Assembly (NCBI RefSeq): GCF_014651115.1
Contig: NZ_BMWG01000011.1
Coordinates: 60,738-124,737, forward strand
Length of the DNA: 64,000 bases
Reading direction: 5' to 3'
From: Streptomyces inusitatus
GTDB lineage: Bacteria > Actinomycetota > Actinomycetes > Streptomycetales > Streptomycetaceae
Under the pieces are notes generated by a model, which had not been told where the DNA came from, made no database searches, and saw only the letters and a list, made by a program, of their open reading frames with translations. Position numbers and translations under genes: made by a program. This document shows positions 8,203-15,948 of this stretch, one piece after another (the first letter of the stretch is position 1; the number at the start of each line of letters is the position of its first letter).

Positions 8203-8300
8203 GGGCCGTAGCGGTCCTGAGCGCGGCGGTCCTGAGCGCGGCGGTCCCGAGCGCGGCGGGCCCGAGCGCGACGGGCCCCGGCGGCGGGACGACGGCATGA
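8199..8300 (+). CDS. 33-residue Ala-rich coupled small ORF between regulator and kinase
   Basis: GTG at 8199 overlaps the regulator stop (GTGA), and the frame's TGA overlaps the kinase start (ATGA at 8297). The frame is therefore bridged exactly on both sides. The product begins VRAVAVLSAAVLSAA and is built from in-frame pentapeptide repeats AVLSA/AVPSA/AGPSA encoded by 15-bp DNA repeats. It may be a translational bridge rather than a functional peptide. High G+C DNA gives spurious open frames easily, so the double overlap is the main support. Confidence 0.4.
   Translation: MRAVAVLSAAVLSAAVPSAAGPSATGPGGGTTA
8211..8270 (+). repeat. Four 15-bp tandem repeats
   Basis: GCGGTCCTGAGCGCG occurs twice exactly (8211-8240), then GCGGTCCCGAGCGCG and GCGGGCCCGAGCGCG, fading into ACGGGCCCC. 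The unit is a multiple of three, so copy-number change would keep the small frame open. Confidence 0.9.
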
Positions 8301-9697
8301 TCCGGCGGCTGATCGTCAGTTACGTCCTCCTGGTCGGCGTCGCCCTGGCGGCCTTCACCGTCCCGGTGGCCTTCACCCTGACCACACAGCTGCGCGGCGA
8401 CACCGAGGAGTCGGTACGGCGCGAGGCCACCACCATGGCCCTGCTGTTCGGCGGCGGTGACGCGCCCGCCCGGCAGGCGCTGGCCAGGGTCGCGGAGGCG
8501 TACGCGGACGAGACCCCCGGAAGGGTCGAGGTGGTGTCCGCCGACGGGGTGGCCGTACCGCCGCTGCCGATGCCCGCCCACCCCGCCGACGCCGCGTTCA
8601 CGAAGGCGCTGCGCGACGGCCGCACCACGAGCGACTGGGGCGACCGCCCGGTCTGGGGCCCCGAACTCGTCGTCACCGTGCCCGCGTACGCACAGGCCGA
8701 CGACCGCCGGATCGTCGGCGCGGTGCGCATCCGGTACGCGACGGAGGAACTCAGCGACCGGCTCTGGCGGATCTGGGGATTCCGGGCCTTCCTCGCCGTC
8801 GGTGTGCTGGCCGTCGCGGCCGGGCTGGGCGCGATCGTGGCCCGGCTGCTCACCAAGCCGCTGCGTCAGCTCAACGACATGGCCAGCCGCTTCAGCGACG
8901 GCGATCTCACCGCGCGCTCGCCGATCACCGGCCCCCAGGAGACCCGGACCCTGGCTCGCACCCTCAACCAGGGCGCCGAGCGCCTGGACACTCTGGTCGC
9001 CGCCCAGCGGATCTTCGTCGCGGATGCCTCGCACCAGCTGCGCACCCCGCTGACCGCGCTGCGCCTCTCGCTGGACAACATCGCCGACGGTGTCGACGAC
9101 GAGTTCGTACGGGAGGACGTGGAGCAGGCCACCGCCGAGGTGGTCCGGATGAGCCGGCTGGTCAGCGGGTTGCTGGTGCTCGCGAGGGCGGAGGCGAAGG
9201 TGTCCGCGCCGGAGCCGCTGGCGCTGTGGGAACTGGTCGCGGAGCGGCTGAGCGTCTGGCGTCCGGCGGCCGACGAGCGAGGGGTACGGATCATGCTCAT
9301 CGGCAGCGTCGACGAACGCCCGCATGTGCTGGCCGGGCCCGGAAACCTCGACCAGGTGCTCGACAATGTGCTCTCCAACGCGCTGGAGGTCTCTCCCGAC
9401 GGAGCCACCATCGCCGTCCGGCTGACGGTGCCGGACGGTGAGACAGCGGTGCTGGAGATCCTGGACCAGGGGCCGGGGATGTCCGCCGCCGAGCAGTCCC
9501 GCGCCTTCGACCGGTTCTGGCGCGGCCAGGGGCTGACCGGCCGGTCGGGGACGGGCCTGGGGCTCGCCGTCGTCCGGCAGCTGGTGACGGACGACGGCGG
9601 GACGGTGGCCCTGGGCGACACACCCGGGGGCGGGCTCTGTGTACGGATCGGTCTGCGGCTCAGCCCGCGGCCGGGAGCACCGAGGAATGGTGGTTGA
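8297..9697 (+). CDS. Sensor histidine kinase (HAMP, HisKA, HATPase)
   Basis: 466 residues with two membrane helices: residues ~5-28 and ~160-182 (FLAVGVLAVAAGLGAIVARLL). They flank a ~130-residue extracytoplasmic sensor domain. HAMP follows, then the H-box DASHQLRTPLTAL (His near 247), N-box LDNVLSNALEVS and G-boxes DQGPGMS and GTGLGLAVV. It phosphorylates the adjacent OmpR regulator. The stop overlaps the convergent gene 9660-10166 by 38 bases. The signal is unknown. The presence of all catalytic boxes indicates an active kinase. Confidence 0.92.
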   Translation: MIRRLIVSYVLLVGVALAAFTVPVAFTLTTQLRGDTEESVRREATTMALLFGGGDAPARQALARVAEAYADETPGRVEVVSADGVAVPPLPMPAHPADAAFTKALRDGRTTSDWGDRPVWGPELVVTVPAYAQADDRRIVGAVRIRYATEELSDRLWRIWGFRAFLAVGVLAVAAGLGAIVARLLTKPLRQLNDMASRFSDGDLTARSPITGPQETRTLARTLNQGAERLDTLVAAQRIFVADASHQLRTPLTALRLSLDNIADGVDDEFVREDVEQATAEVVRMSRLVSGLLVLARAEAKVSAPEPLALWELVAERLSVWRPAADERGVRIMLIGSVDERPHVLAGPGNLDQVLDNVLSNALEVSPDGATIAVRLTVPDGETAVLEILDQGPGMSAAEQSRAFDRFWRGQGLTGRSGTGLGLAVVRQLVTDDGGTVALGDTPGGGLCVRIGLRLSPRPGAPRNGG

Positions 9698-10166
9698 CGA
9701 TCAGCCACTTTCCGCCGCGCTTCTCGTACTGGTAGGTGTAACGGGCCACGACGGGGGCGGTCTTGCTGGTCTTGGGGTCGGTGAGGTGGAAGCGGTACAG
9801 ACCCGTGTCGACCGCCGAGTTCCCGTCCAGCACATGGATGACCGAGCGGATCTTCTCGCCCTGAGGCTTCTTCTGGAGGAAGTGCTCGAAGTAGTCGACG
9901 ATCTGGGTGCGGTCGGTACGGATGTCCGGCGACACCGTGGGGAGCAGTACGGCGTCGGTCGCGTAGCGGTCGGCGACCTTCTCCGGGCTCCCGGTGAGCA
10001 GGGCCGCGTTCCACTGACCGAAGAGCGCCGCTATCTCCCGCTCGGCGGCCTTGGTGTCGCGCTTGTCGTCCGTGTCGCCGGCCTGGGCGACGCCCACCGC
10101 GACGGTGACGGCGACCGCGGCGGCCGTCGTCGCGATCAGAGCGCGGGTACGGAAGGTGCGCTTCAT
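9660..10166 (-). CDS. Secreted NTF2-like protein (SgcJ/EcaC/DUF4440-type)
   Basis: 168 residues with an N-terminal signal peptide (basic MKRTFRTR, hydrophobic core to about residue 28, Ala-x-Ala site). The mature part is a single NTF2-like domain, EREIAALFGQWNAALLTGSPEKVADRYATDAVLLP...GGKWLIVNHHSS, the standard pattern of SgcJ/EcaC proteins. Such domains bind small ligands or act as minor isomerases, and an enzymatic role here is not shown. It is transcribed convergently with the kinase and overlaps it. RBS GGAGTTTCCCC precedes the ATG weakly. Confidence 0.82.
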   Translation of the reverse strand: MKRTFRTRALIATTAAAVAVTVAVGVAQAGDTDDKRDTKAAEREIAALFGQWNAALLTGSPEKVADRYATDAVLLPTVSPDIRTDRTQIVDYFEHFLQKKPQGEKIRSVIHVLDGNSAVDTGLYRFHLTDPKTSKTAPVVARYTYQYEKRGGKWLIVNHHSSVLPAAG

Positions 10167-10291
10167 GGGGAAACTCCTGCTCAGTGGGGGTGGGTGAGTC
10201 CGGTTGCATCACCTTCCCGGCAGCAGGGTTAGCGCCCGTACAGAGGACGGCAAGGCCACGGACAAATCCCGCCCAAGACCGGGAGACCCGT

Positions 10292-10335
10292 GGACCCGTG
10301 GCCCTGCGGACCCGTGGCCCTGCGGACCCGGGGTC
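10292..10335 (+). repeat. 16-bp tandem repeat (2.7 copies)
   Basis: GGACCCGTGGCCCTGC is repeated head-to-tail upstream of the SUKH gene. It lies between divergent genes and has no obvious coding role. Confidence 0.8.
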
Positions 10336-10378
10336 CGGGACCGGGGCGTTGTCAGTGCCGGGTGATTCACTTTTCGGT

Positions 10379-11239
10379 ATGGAAGCCGAACAGTTATTGA
10401 GGGCCGTGAGCCCGCTCGCATGGCCGGACTCCGCCGAGCTCGTCTGCGCGGAGCCGGGACATCGGCCGGGGCACACCTGCCTGCCCGTCCCCGATGGAAC
10501 GAACTCGTCGGACGTCCTGGAGGTGTTCGGCGACTGGTACGGGAGGCCGCTCACCGAGGAGAGCGGGCTGCCGGCTGTGCTGCCCTGCGGTGAGGAGGCG
10601 CGCTGGACGCATGTCTGGCCGTTCGCCGGACGGTGGATAGCGTTCGGCAGGGGACGGAGTGAGGACGCTCGGTCGCTGCTGGCCGTGGCCCGGCGGCCCG
10701 CCCCGAGCCTGGACGGGCTGCCGCCGGACGCGTCCTGGCTGGACCGGCTGGTCGCCGTCACGGGCCGGTCGTCGTCAGGGGCGCGCGATGAGGTCGACTG
10801 GACGGCGGTCGAGTCCCGGTTGGGCACCCGTCTGCCGAACGACTACAAGCGTCTCCACGAGACGTTCGGGGAGGGGCTGTTCGACGGATTCCTCAATGTC
10901 CACTCCCCCGACGACGTCATCTGGCACGCGGAGTACGCGGCGCGAGTCGGCCAGGAGCCGTGGGAGCCCCATCCGCCCTTCCCCGCACCGGGAGGAGTGC
11001 TGCACTGGGCGAACAATGAGCACCACCAATCGTTCGCCTGGGTCACCGAGGGCCCGGATCCCGACCGTTGGGGTCTGTACGCCACCTATGAGGGACCCGA
11101 GGAGGGAATCCGGTTCGAGTGCACCATGACGGAGTTCCTGTTCCATCAGCTCACTGATCCACAGCATCCCTTCGGAGTGCCCGCCGAAGTCGGCGCGCAC
11201 TGGTTCCAGGACCACAACGAGCCAGAAGGGGGCGGCTGA
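10379..11239 (+). CDS. SMI1/KNR4 (SUKH) family protein
   Basis: 286 residues from ATG 10379 (the frame is open further upstream but lacks coding character). The C-terminal half carries the SUKH-1 pattern: DWTAVESRLGTRLPNDYKRLHETFGEGLFDGFLNVHSP, then the WANNEHHQSFAWVTEG and F.CTMTEFLFHQLTDP blocks. SUKH proteins are often immunity partners of nuclease or deaminase toxins, but also occur as housekeeping singletons. No toxin lies next to it. The N-terminal ~130 residues resemble nothing I can name. Confidence 0.8.
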   Translation: MEAEQLLRAVSPLAWPDSAELVCAEPGHRPGHTCLPVPDGTNSSDVLEVFGDWYGRPLTEESGLPAVLPCGEEARWTHVWPFAGRWIAFGRGRSEDARSLLAVARRPAPSLDGLPPDASWLDRLVAVTGRSSSGARDEVDWTAVESRLGTRLPNDYKRLHETFGEGLFDGFLNVHSPDDVIWHAEYAARVGQEPWEPHPPFPAPGGVLHWANNEHHQSFAWVTEGPDPDRWGLYATYEGPEEGIRFECTMTEFLFHQLTDPQHPFGVPAEVGAHWFQDHNEPEGGG

Positions 11240-11351
11240 TTGGCGAACACACCGCCCGTCGAACGGTGCTTCCCCCTCTTACCTCCTCACGTAGAGTCGC
11301 TGCGTCAGCAAGGCTTGGACCAGCACTTATCCCTTTCGTTCAGGAGGCATC

Positions 11352-12782
11352 ATGCACCGACGCTCACTCCTCAAGGGCACCTTCTCCGGCGCGATGCTCG
11401 CCGCCGTGCCGCTCTCCGCGCTGCTGCCGGCCAGCGCGTCCGCCGCCACGACGAGGGTCACTTCGCTGAGCGACCTTCAGACCGAGATCAACCGCGCGGC
11501 CCCCGGCGACCGAATCGTCCTGGCCAACGGCACATACACCGTCCCCTCCGGCGGCGCGATCAATGTCTCGGGCAAGCACGGCACCAGCGGTGCACCGATC
11601 ACCATCGTCGCGGAGTCGCGCGGCGGCGCGGTGCTGAACGGCGAGCGCAGCTTTGTCTTCAGCAACTCCAGCGACATCGCCGTCAGCGGATTCGCCCTCC
11701 GGCAGAGCACCACGCTGGAGATCCCGGCGAACAGCCCGCGCATCCGGCTGACCCGCAATGACTTCCGGTTCGCCGACATCAGCGGGCTCGACTGGGTGGT
11801 CGTACGCGGCGACGATGCCAAGATCGATCGAAATTATTTCCACGACAAATCCACCGAGGGCATCTTCGTGGTGCTCGACGGCCCCGGCTCGACCGCGCTC
11901 GCCCAGCGTCTGCACCTCTTCCGGAACCATTTCGCCAACCACAGCTTCGCCGGTGCCAACGGCGGCGAGCCGATCCGGCTCGGCGTCAGCGGCCGGGCGC
12001 TCTCCAGCGCCCACGCGGTCGTGGAGTACAACCTGTTCGAGAACTGCGACGGAGACCCCGAGACCATTTCGGTGAAGTCCTCGGACAACACCATCCGTTA
12101 CAACACGATCCGCGACAGCCTCGGCGGAATCGTGCTGCGCCACGGCAACAAGACCACGGTGGAAAGCAATTACCTGATCGGCGGCACCGACGGTGTGCGT
12201 GTCTACGGCAATGACCATTTGATCGTCAACAACTATCTGAGCGGGCTCTCGGGACGGGCCCTGGTGATCGGCAGCGGCACCACCCGTGACCACCACTCCG
12301 GCGAGACCACCGAGCAGCGACGTGGGAACGACGCCTGCGACCGTGCGGTGATCGCGCACAACACCCTGGTCAACAACGCCCGTACGCTCTCCGGCGAGAG
12401 CAGGGCTCATGAGCCCCGCGACGTGGTCATCGCGGACAACCTGCTGGTCGGCAGCGTAGGCAGCCTGGTCGAGATGGGAGCGACCACGGGCTTCAGCTGG
12501 CAGAGCAACATCCTGTGGGGCGCGGCGTCCAACGGCAACATCCCCGCCGGAAGCCACACCCGGGTCGACCCGCTCCTCCAGCAGGGGGCCGACGGGGTGT
12601 TCCGGCTGTCGGCGGGCAGCCCGGCGATCGGCGCGGCGACGCTGGCGAGCCCCGCCGTCGCCGATGACATCGACGGCCACGCGCGTGGCGCCGCCCGTGA
12701 CATCGGAGCGGACGAGTACACGACGGCCGCCCCCGTCCGCCGTCCGCTCACGACGACGGACGTGGGCCCGAACGCCTCGTGA
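11352..12782 (+). CDS. Secreted PL6-family polysaccharide lyase (alginate lyase/chondroitinase B-like)
   Basis: 476 residues. The N-terminus MHRRSLLKGTFSG with a hydrophobic stretch and ASA cleavage site is a Tat-type signal. The rest is a right-handed beta-helix with LSDLQTEINRAAPGDRIVLANGTY at the first coils. The PL6 signature follows: FENCDGDPETISVKSSDNTIRYNTIRDS...LRHGNK, which contains the Lys and Arg that act as base and acid in chondroitinase B-type lyases. It ends with DIGADEY, common in these secreted helices. RBS AGGAGGC precedes the ATG. The enzyme should cleave uronate-containing polysaccharide outside the cell, most likely alginate. Substrate choice cannot be read from sequence. 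Confidence 0.85.
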   Translation: MHRRSLLKGTFSGAMLAAVPLSALLPASASAATTRVTSLSDLQTEINRAAPGDRIVLANGTYTVPSGGAINVSGKHGTSGAPITIVAESRGGAVLNGERSFVFSNSSDIAVSGFALRQSTTLEIPANSPRIRLTRNDFRFADISGLDWVVVRGDDAKIDRNYFHDKSTEGIFVVLDGPGSTALAQRLHLFRNHFANHSFAGANGGEPIRLGVSGRALSSAHAVVEYNLFENCDGDPETISVKSSDNTIRYNTIRDSLGGIVLRHGNKTTVESNYLIGGTDGVRVYGNDHLIVNNYLSGLSGRALVIGSGTTRDHHSGETTEQRRGNDACDRAVIAHNTLVNNARTLSGESRAHEPRDVVIADNLLVGSVGSLVEMGATTGFSWQSNILWGAASNGNIPAGSHTRVDPLLQQGADGVFRLSAGSPAIGAATLASPAVADDIDGHARGAARDIGADEYTTAAPVRRPLTTTDVGPNAS

Positions 12783-13075
12783 AGGGTCGATCGCGGCAGT
12801 GGCCCGACTCTGGCCTGATTGCGAGGACCGTGTGAAAGGGGCGGGGGTTTCAGCAGCCACGAAAATGTGACTGCCAGGACTCCCGCTCCGCAGGTTCAGG
12901 ATGAGGCCGATGGGGTGACCTCTCAATCACCCGTGTGCATTAAGTCATTCATATGGCAAAACCATTTCTGGCCAATCCTGGCCGCCAGTATTTCGCTCAA
13001 GGTGATCGCGGTAGCATGGAACATCGCACGCGGCAAGAATTCTTGTCGCGTCAACTTCCTTTTTCAGGAGGGGTC
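12783..13075 (+). other. Upstream region of the RiPP precursor gene
   Basis: The ~290 bases between the lyase and the precursor are AT-richer than their surroundings from about 12930 to 13030. TAGCAT at 13012-13017 is a possible -10 element, but no good -35 match is spaced correctly. The precursor frame stays open back to ATG 12953 without an RBS there. No other gene is supported. Confidence 0.4.
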
Positions 13076-13201
13076 ATGGGCGAGCCGACCGGTCAGGAAA
13101 ACATTCTTGAGGAGATCGAGGATCTCGACAGCCTTGAAGTTCTTGAGGCCGAGGATCTGGACGAGAGCGTGGCTTTCCATGCTTTCCGCTTCGCCGCGTG
13201 A
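13076..13201 (+). CDS. RiPP precursor peptide (41 residues)
   Basis: Strong RBS CAGGAGGGG (13065-13073) precedes ATG 13076. The first ~32 residues are a highly acidic, Leu/Ile-patterned leader (ENILEEIEDLDSL, VLEAEDLDES), typical of leaders recognised by RRE domains. The C-terminal tail VAFHAFRFAA contains one His, one Arg and three Phe but no Cys, Ser, Thr, Asp or Glu. It is followed by a stem-loop and then by a coupled series of modification genes. I infer that this tail is the core peptide. Arg38 would be a target for the UPF0489 protein, and Phe or His positions for the HExxH, MNIO or radical SAM enzymes. No known precursor family comes to mind. Confidence 0.85.
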   Translation: MGEPTGQENILEEIEDLDSLEVLEAEDLDESVAFHAFRFAA

Positions 13202-13222
13202 GCGGATGAAACACTGAAGGGC

Positions 13223-13262
13223 GCATGCCGTCGACCGCATAGGGGCGGGGTCGGCGGCATGC
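13223..13262 (+). terminator. Stem-loop after the precursor gene (attenuator/partial terminator)
   Basis: GCATGCCGTCGACC pairs with GGTCGGCGGCATGC over 14 bp with one G-U pair and an 11-13 base loop, 21 bases after the precursor stop. Such hairpins between precursor and tailoring genes usually raise precursor mRNA relative to enzyme mRNA. There is no U-tract. Confidence 0.7.
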
Positions 13263-13289
13263 TTCATCGAGAAAGGTTTTGTATTCCCG

Positions 13290-14735
13290 GTGGGAATCTA
13301 CCTCCGTCTGTTGAGAAGCGGCCGGTTCGCCGGACTCTGTTTCGGTCAGGCCGTCTCCCTTCTCGGTGACGCGTTCTTTCCCATCATCGTGGTGGTCGCG
13401 GCGGCCCGGTCGGGGACGGCCGCGGAGATCGTCGGAGCGGCGTTCGCCGCCCGTTTCATCGCCCTCGGCGGTGTCGTGCTGTTCAGCGGCGCGCTGCTCG
13501 ACCGCGTCAACCCGGTCACCGCCGCCGTCACGGCGGACGCCACCCGATTCCTCGCCCTGATCGCCCTCGCCCTGATGTGGGACGGTGAACTGGACGCGAT
13601 CCTTCTGACCGTCGCCGTCCTCATCGGTCTGTGCGAGGCGGTGAGCGAGCCCGCCCTGCTGCTGATCGCGCCCCGCACACTGCCACCGCGCGCGGGCGCG
13701 GGCCCGCGCCCGGAGGGCGGACCGGCCCTGCCGTCCGGCCCGACGGCCGCGGACGACGAAGCCGCGACCACCGCCATGTACGGACTCCTGGAGGGCATGC
13801 GGAACATCTCCGGCATCGTCGGACCGACGCTGGCCGCCACCCTGGTCGCCGTACTCGACTCCTCGGCCGGCGCGGTCGCCGCCGCGGCCGCCTTCGGGCT
13901 GTCCGCCGTCGCCACCCGCTGGGCCGGAGCGCGCTTCGCCGGCCGCCCGCCGGCCGCGAAGGAACACCCCTCGGCGGACCCGGGCGACGGCACCCCGCCG
14001 GACCCCGCCGACCAGGGGGAAGAACCTCGGGAATCCCTGGCGCGATCCGCCCTGGCGGGACTCGCCGTGCTCTGGCGAGTGCCCTGGCTGCGGCAGATGC
14101 AGATCCTCGCCGTGGTCCATGTCCTGCTGGCCGTCGGCCCCTGGATGGTCGCGCTGCCCGTCTTCCTCATCGAGGAGGGCCGCAGCGCGAGTGTCTACGG
14201 CTTCGTGCTCGGGGCCTTCGCCATCGGCACCGTCGTCGGAGCCCTGGTCGGCGGCCGGATCACCGGCCGGCGGCGCGGGCTGTACGCCCTGGCCCTGCTC
14301 GGTCTGTTCGGCGTCACCGCCCTGTCGCCCGTGTTCACCGGATCCGTCCTCCTGCTGGCGGCCGCCTTCGTCGCCGGAGGCATCGGCCAACAGGCCTTCG
14401 ACGTCGTCAAGATGGCCGGGCTGCGCAGGGAAGTGCCCGAGCGCCTGCACGGCCGGGCGTTCTCGGCGGACTTCTTCTTCTCCTTCGCCTCACTGCCCCT
14501 CGGCCAGCTGCTCGGGGCGGCGATGCTGCGCTTCCTCGCCCCCGGCACCATCATGCTCTGGGCCGGTCTGCTCGTGCTCGTCACCACCGCCGCGGCCACC
14601 CTCGGCGCGGACGCCCGGCGCTTCTCCTCCCGCAAGACACGCCCCGAGCCCGAGTCCGCACCCGTCGCCGCACCGGCGACGCCCCGCGCACCCCGTACGG
14701 AAGGGGCCCGGGATGCGGACGCGGACGCGCGTTGA
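13290..14735 (+). CDS. MFS transporter, probable peptide exporter of the RiPP cluster
   Basis: 481 residues from GTG 13290, with about 12 membrane helices. It begins GIYLRLLRSGRFAGLCFGQAVSLLGDAFFPI, the pattern of MFS_3-type exporters (macrolide-efflux-like). A hydrophilic Pro/Asp-rich cytoplasmic loop (~residues 225-255) divides the two six-helix halves, and the tail is Arg/Pro-rich. It is the first gene after the precursor stem-loop and overlaps the next gene by 23 bases. It probably exports the mature peptide or provides self-protection, since no ABC exporter is present in the cluster. Confidence 0.85.
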   Translation: MGIYLRLLRSGRFAGLCFGQAVSLLGDAFFPIIVVVAAARSGTAAEIVGAAFAARFIALGGVVLFSGALLDRVNPVTAAVTADATRFLALIALALMWDGELDAILLTVAVLIGLCEAVSEPALLLIAPRTLPPRAGAGPRPEGGPALPSGPTAADDEAATTAMYGLLEGMRNISGIVGPTLAATLVAVLDSSAGAVAAAAAFGLSAVATRWAGARFAGRPPAAKEHPSADPGDGTPPDPADQGEEPRESLARSALAGLAVLWRVPWLRQMQILAVVHVLLAVGPWMVALPVFLIEEGRSASVYGFVLGAFAIGTVVGALVGGRITGRRRGLYALALLGLFGVTALSPVFTGSVLLLAAAFVAGGIGQQAFDVVKMAGLRREVPERLHGRAFSADFFFSFASLPLGQLLGAAMLRFLAPGTIMLWAGLLVLVTTAAATLGADARRFSSRKTRPEPESAPVAAPATPRAPRTEGARDADADAR

Positions 14736-15948
14736 TCTCTTCGAGGAGCACGGAGAGGTCGCGGCGCTGTGGCCCGACAGCCCGTACCGCGACCGGACCG
14801 TCGTCTGCTTCGACCGGCACCTCGACCTCAAACCGCTCGCCCCCGGGGGCGAGGAAGCACTCCGCGCGGCCGTCGCGCACTCGGCCTCCCCCGCCGGGCT
14901 GGTGCGCGAGCTGCCGGTCCGTGGCGTGCCCGGCGCGTTCGGCCTCGACGACTTCTGGTCGGCCGCCGCCGTCGCCGCCGACCTCAAGCACCTGGTGTGG
15001 GTGCCTTCCTGGAGCGCGGGGGAGGGGTGGGAGGCGCGGGCCGTCGCCGGGGTCTCCCTCATAGCCACCGGAGGAGAGCCCGCCGAACCGGTCGTCAGCG
15101 ACTGCTGTCTCACCGTGACACTCTGCGGCGTACGGCTGGCCGTGGTGCCGCCGGAGCTCCTCTCCCGCCATCTGGCACGGCATGTGACCGGCGAGGTGGT
15201 CACCGACATCGACCTGGACTGGCTGGTCGACGAGCACGGCACGGCCGAGCACTCGGCGGACCGCCTCGCCGAGCTGGTCACGGTCTGCGGGGGCGAGGTG
15301 TCGGCCATGAGCTGGTCGACCAGATCCGGATTCCTGCCCGCCGAATTCCGCTCCGTCGGCCCCGACGTGGCACGACGGCTCGGCCTCGAAGCCCGCGAGT
15401 CCTCCTATCTGCCGCCGCTCCCCTGGCCGGAGGATCTGATGCTCCGGGTCCACCAGGGCGCAGGCCCGGGCGATCCGGGCGATCCGGGCGGGGCGGCCGG
15501 GGCTCCCGGCGTACTGCTGGCGCTGCTCGGCCTCTCCCTCGCCGACGGCGACCCGGACGAGGCCCAGACCCTCTTCGAGCGGGCCGCCGCCCTCGGACAC
15601 CGCTCCAGCTGGCTCGCGTACCGCATCGGCGCGACGCGATACGCGCGGGGCGAGCACCGCGCCGCGCGGACCTCACTGCGGGAAGCGGCGGCCATCGACC
15701 CCCGCGACACCCTCGGCATGCACGCGCGCGTCCTCTGCGCCCGCGCCACCCTGCGCCTCGACGGCCCGGGCCCCGCCCTCGCCGAGCTGCGCCCCGTCGC
15801 GGACGAGCTGCCGCTGCGCTCGAACGTGTGGCGGACGGTGGCGCTGCTCGCCGCGGCCGTGGACGACCGGGAGGCCGAGGAGACCGCCCGTCACCGGCTG
15901 TCGGCCGTCGACACCCTGACGAGGGGGAGGAGGACGGACCGGCCATGA
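14713..15948 (+). CDS. UPF0489-family protein with TPR domain, putative peptide arginase
   Basis: 411 residues. The N-terminal ~260 residues show UPF0489 hallmarks: VVCFDRHLDLKPL (DRHLDL at 34-39) and DIDLDWL (165-170), the acidic and histidine metal motifs of an arginase-like fold. The C-terminal part (~270-400) holds tetratricopeptide-like repeats such as LFERAAALGHRSSWLAYRIGATRYARGEH. UPF0489 relatives such as OspR are peptide arginases that convert Arg to ornithine in RiPPs. The precursor tail has exactly one Arg, which fits. The TPR part may bind the leader. The gene overlaps the MFS gene and joins the radical SAM gene by ATGA. Confidence 0.75.
   Translation: MRTRTRVDLFEEHGEVAALWPDSPYRDRTVVCFDRHLDLKPLAPGGEEALRAAVAHSASPAGLVRELPVRGVPGAFGLDDFWSAAAVAADLKHLVWVPSWSAGEGWEARAVAGVSLIATGGEPAEPVVSDCCLTVTLCGVRLAVVPPELLSRHLARHVTGEVVTDIDLDWLVDEHGTAEHSADRLAELVTVCGGEVSAMSWSTRSGFLPAEFRSVGPDVARRLGLEARESSYLPPLPWPEDLMLRVHQGAGPGDPGDPGGAAGAPGVLLALLGLSLADGDPDEAQTLFERAAALGHRSSWLAYRIGATRYARGEHRAARTSLREAAAIDPRDTLGMHARVLCARATLRLDGPGPALAELRPVADELPLRSNVWRTVALLAAAVDDREAEETARHRLSAVDTLTRGRRTDRP

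Noticed and set aside
8211..8270. Possible CRISPR-like repeats
   Set aside because: The 15-bp units are contiguous with no spacers, so this is a simple tandem repeat.
12953..13201. Longer 82-residue version of the RiPP precursor starting at ATG 12953
   Set aside because: There is no RBS at 12953, while ATG 13076 has a near-perfect one. The extra residues look like untranslated leader.
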